Shown piece after piece: positions 33,532-33,883 of a stretch of DNA of 33,883 bases (the first letter of the stretch is position 1; the number at the start of each line of letters is the position of its first letter). Under the pieces are notes generated by a model that made no database searches, was not told the DNA's origin, and saw nothing but the letters and a program-made list of their open reading frames with translations. The stretch lies in NCBI GenBank assembly GCA_020348065.1, contig CP070742.1, positions 3,181,648 to 3,215,530 of the forward strand. The letters are read 5' to 3'. A program made the position numbers and the translations under genes. Source of the stretch: Candidatus Zixiibacteriota bacterium (lineage in GTDB: Bacteria > Zixibacteria > MSB-5A5 > UBA10806).

Positions 33532-33883
33532 TTAATAAGGTAAGCCTTCAAATAAGCGTTTATAAAACAAGATATTTCTATCATCCAAAATATGTCGATA
33601 TTTTTCATAATAATCTTTCGCCTTTTCAGGCCTTTCAAAGTTTTTACATAACTTAAATATATTGTTGAACATAGCCTGAGGTTTTCTTTCCTTCTCCGGT
33701 TTTGTTTCCTTAAGGAATGTGTCAAATGCAAATAAACATTTTTCTGGCTGTCTTGTTTTATGATATATGGAGATCAATTCGGCCATTGCAAAAAAACTTC
33801 TTGATTCAATTTCTATTAATTCCAGTAATACTTTCTCAGCCTCTTTGAATCTTTTCTGCTGCTGATAGATTCTGGACAACTCG
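33532..33883 (-). CDS. TPR-like protein, C-terminal part (5' end outside window)
   Basis: The frame is open to the right edge (it begins ...ELSRIYQQQKRF at 33883 on the minus strand) and ends at 33532. 116 codons are visible. Helical pairs fit tetratricopeptide repeats: RIYQQQKRFKEAEKVLLELI, FFAMAELISIYHKTRQPEKC and MFNNIFKLCKNFERPEKAKDYYEKYRHIL (in part). The sequence is AT-rich compared with the lyase relic next to it. Likely a protein-protein interaction domain of a larger TPR protein; the rest cannot be seen. Confidence 0.7.
   Translation of the reverse strand, partial: ELSRIYQQQKRFKEAEKVLLELIEIESRSFFAMAELISIYHKTRQPEKCLFAFDTFLKETKPEKERKPQAMFNNIFKLCKNFERPEKAKDYYEKYRHILDDRNILFYKRLFEGLPY

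Noticed and set aside
1-33883. tRNA and rRNA genes, phage genes, transposases, restriction or toxin-antitoxin systems
   Set aside because: None could be recognised by eye; a tRNA scan would be needed to exclude tRNAs fully.

Overview
The window is chromosomal DNA of a Gram-negative bacterium. Lipoprotein signal peptides, an OMPP1/FadL-type outer-membrane protein, a type IV pilin cluster and a type IX secretion (T9SS)-type C-terminal sorting domain together point to the FCB side of the tree. The mix suggests an uncultured phylum of the Zixibacteria/Marinimicrobia kind rather than a classical Bacteroidetes, but that is inference; no rRNA or tRNA gene is present to settle it. Genes are dense, TTG and GTG starts are common and usually carry a good Shine-Dalgarno, and intrinsic terminators are easy to see. 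I found no CRISPR array, phage, transposase or toxin-antitoxin pair.

Layout. 1-1669 (+): the recA 3' end, recX and an alpha/beta hydrolase, meeting head-on a ClC-CBS chloride-transport gene (minus). 3539-8645 (minus): an HD-GYP phosphodiesterase overlapping a HEAT-repeat partner, then murQ overlapping a lipoprotein gene. 8812-14048 (minus): a 50-residue membrane protein and a type IV minor-pilin cluster (pilV, pilW, pilX, plus two further pilW paralogues). 14332-17506 (minus): an Smr-domain protein, a LiaF-like membrane protein, an AGCS amino-acid/cation symporter and a DUF2007 protein. 17655-18308 (+): an NTF2-like lipoprotein followed by a hairpin-rich intergenic block. 18685-21088 (minus): a thioredoxin-type arsenate reductase and a large exported beta-propeller protein with a sorting domain. 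21372-21545 (+): a tiny remnant that joins a signal peptide to a sorting-domain tail. 21615-26622 (minus): miaB, then a TPR / OMPP1 / esterase operon ending in a strong terminator.

27066-31895 (+) is the classical chromosome-replication block dnaA-dnaN-recF followed by coaX. The dnaA-dnaN gap has degenerate DnaA-box-like 9-mers next to an AT-rich triplet run and is a candidate oriC. recF is split into two frames at a run of ten A. The break sits on a canonical A AAA AAG slippery heptamer with a Shine-Dalgarno-like AAGGA 11 nt upstream, so programmed -1 frameshifting or polymerase slippage is a real alternative to an assembly error. 31972-32876 (+) holds two unrecognised cytosolic proteins. 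32905-33375 (minus) is a histidine-ammonia-lyase relic that has lost the MIO-forming segment and its C-terminal two thirds. A TPR-like gene runs off the right edge.

Most notable: the recF frameshift; the HEAT/HD-GYP gene pair, whose products appear to share a homologous N-terminal input domain; the signal-peptide-to-sorting-tail relic; the pilW triplication; the AGCS symporter with a ~140-residue insert; the hairpin block at 18309-18684; and the MIO-less lyase relic. I did not find a clearly novel defence or mobile system.
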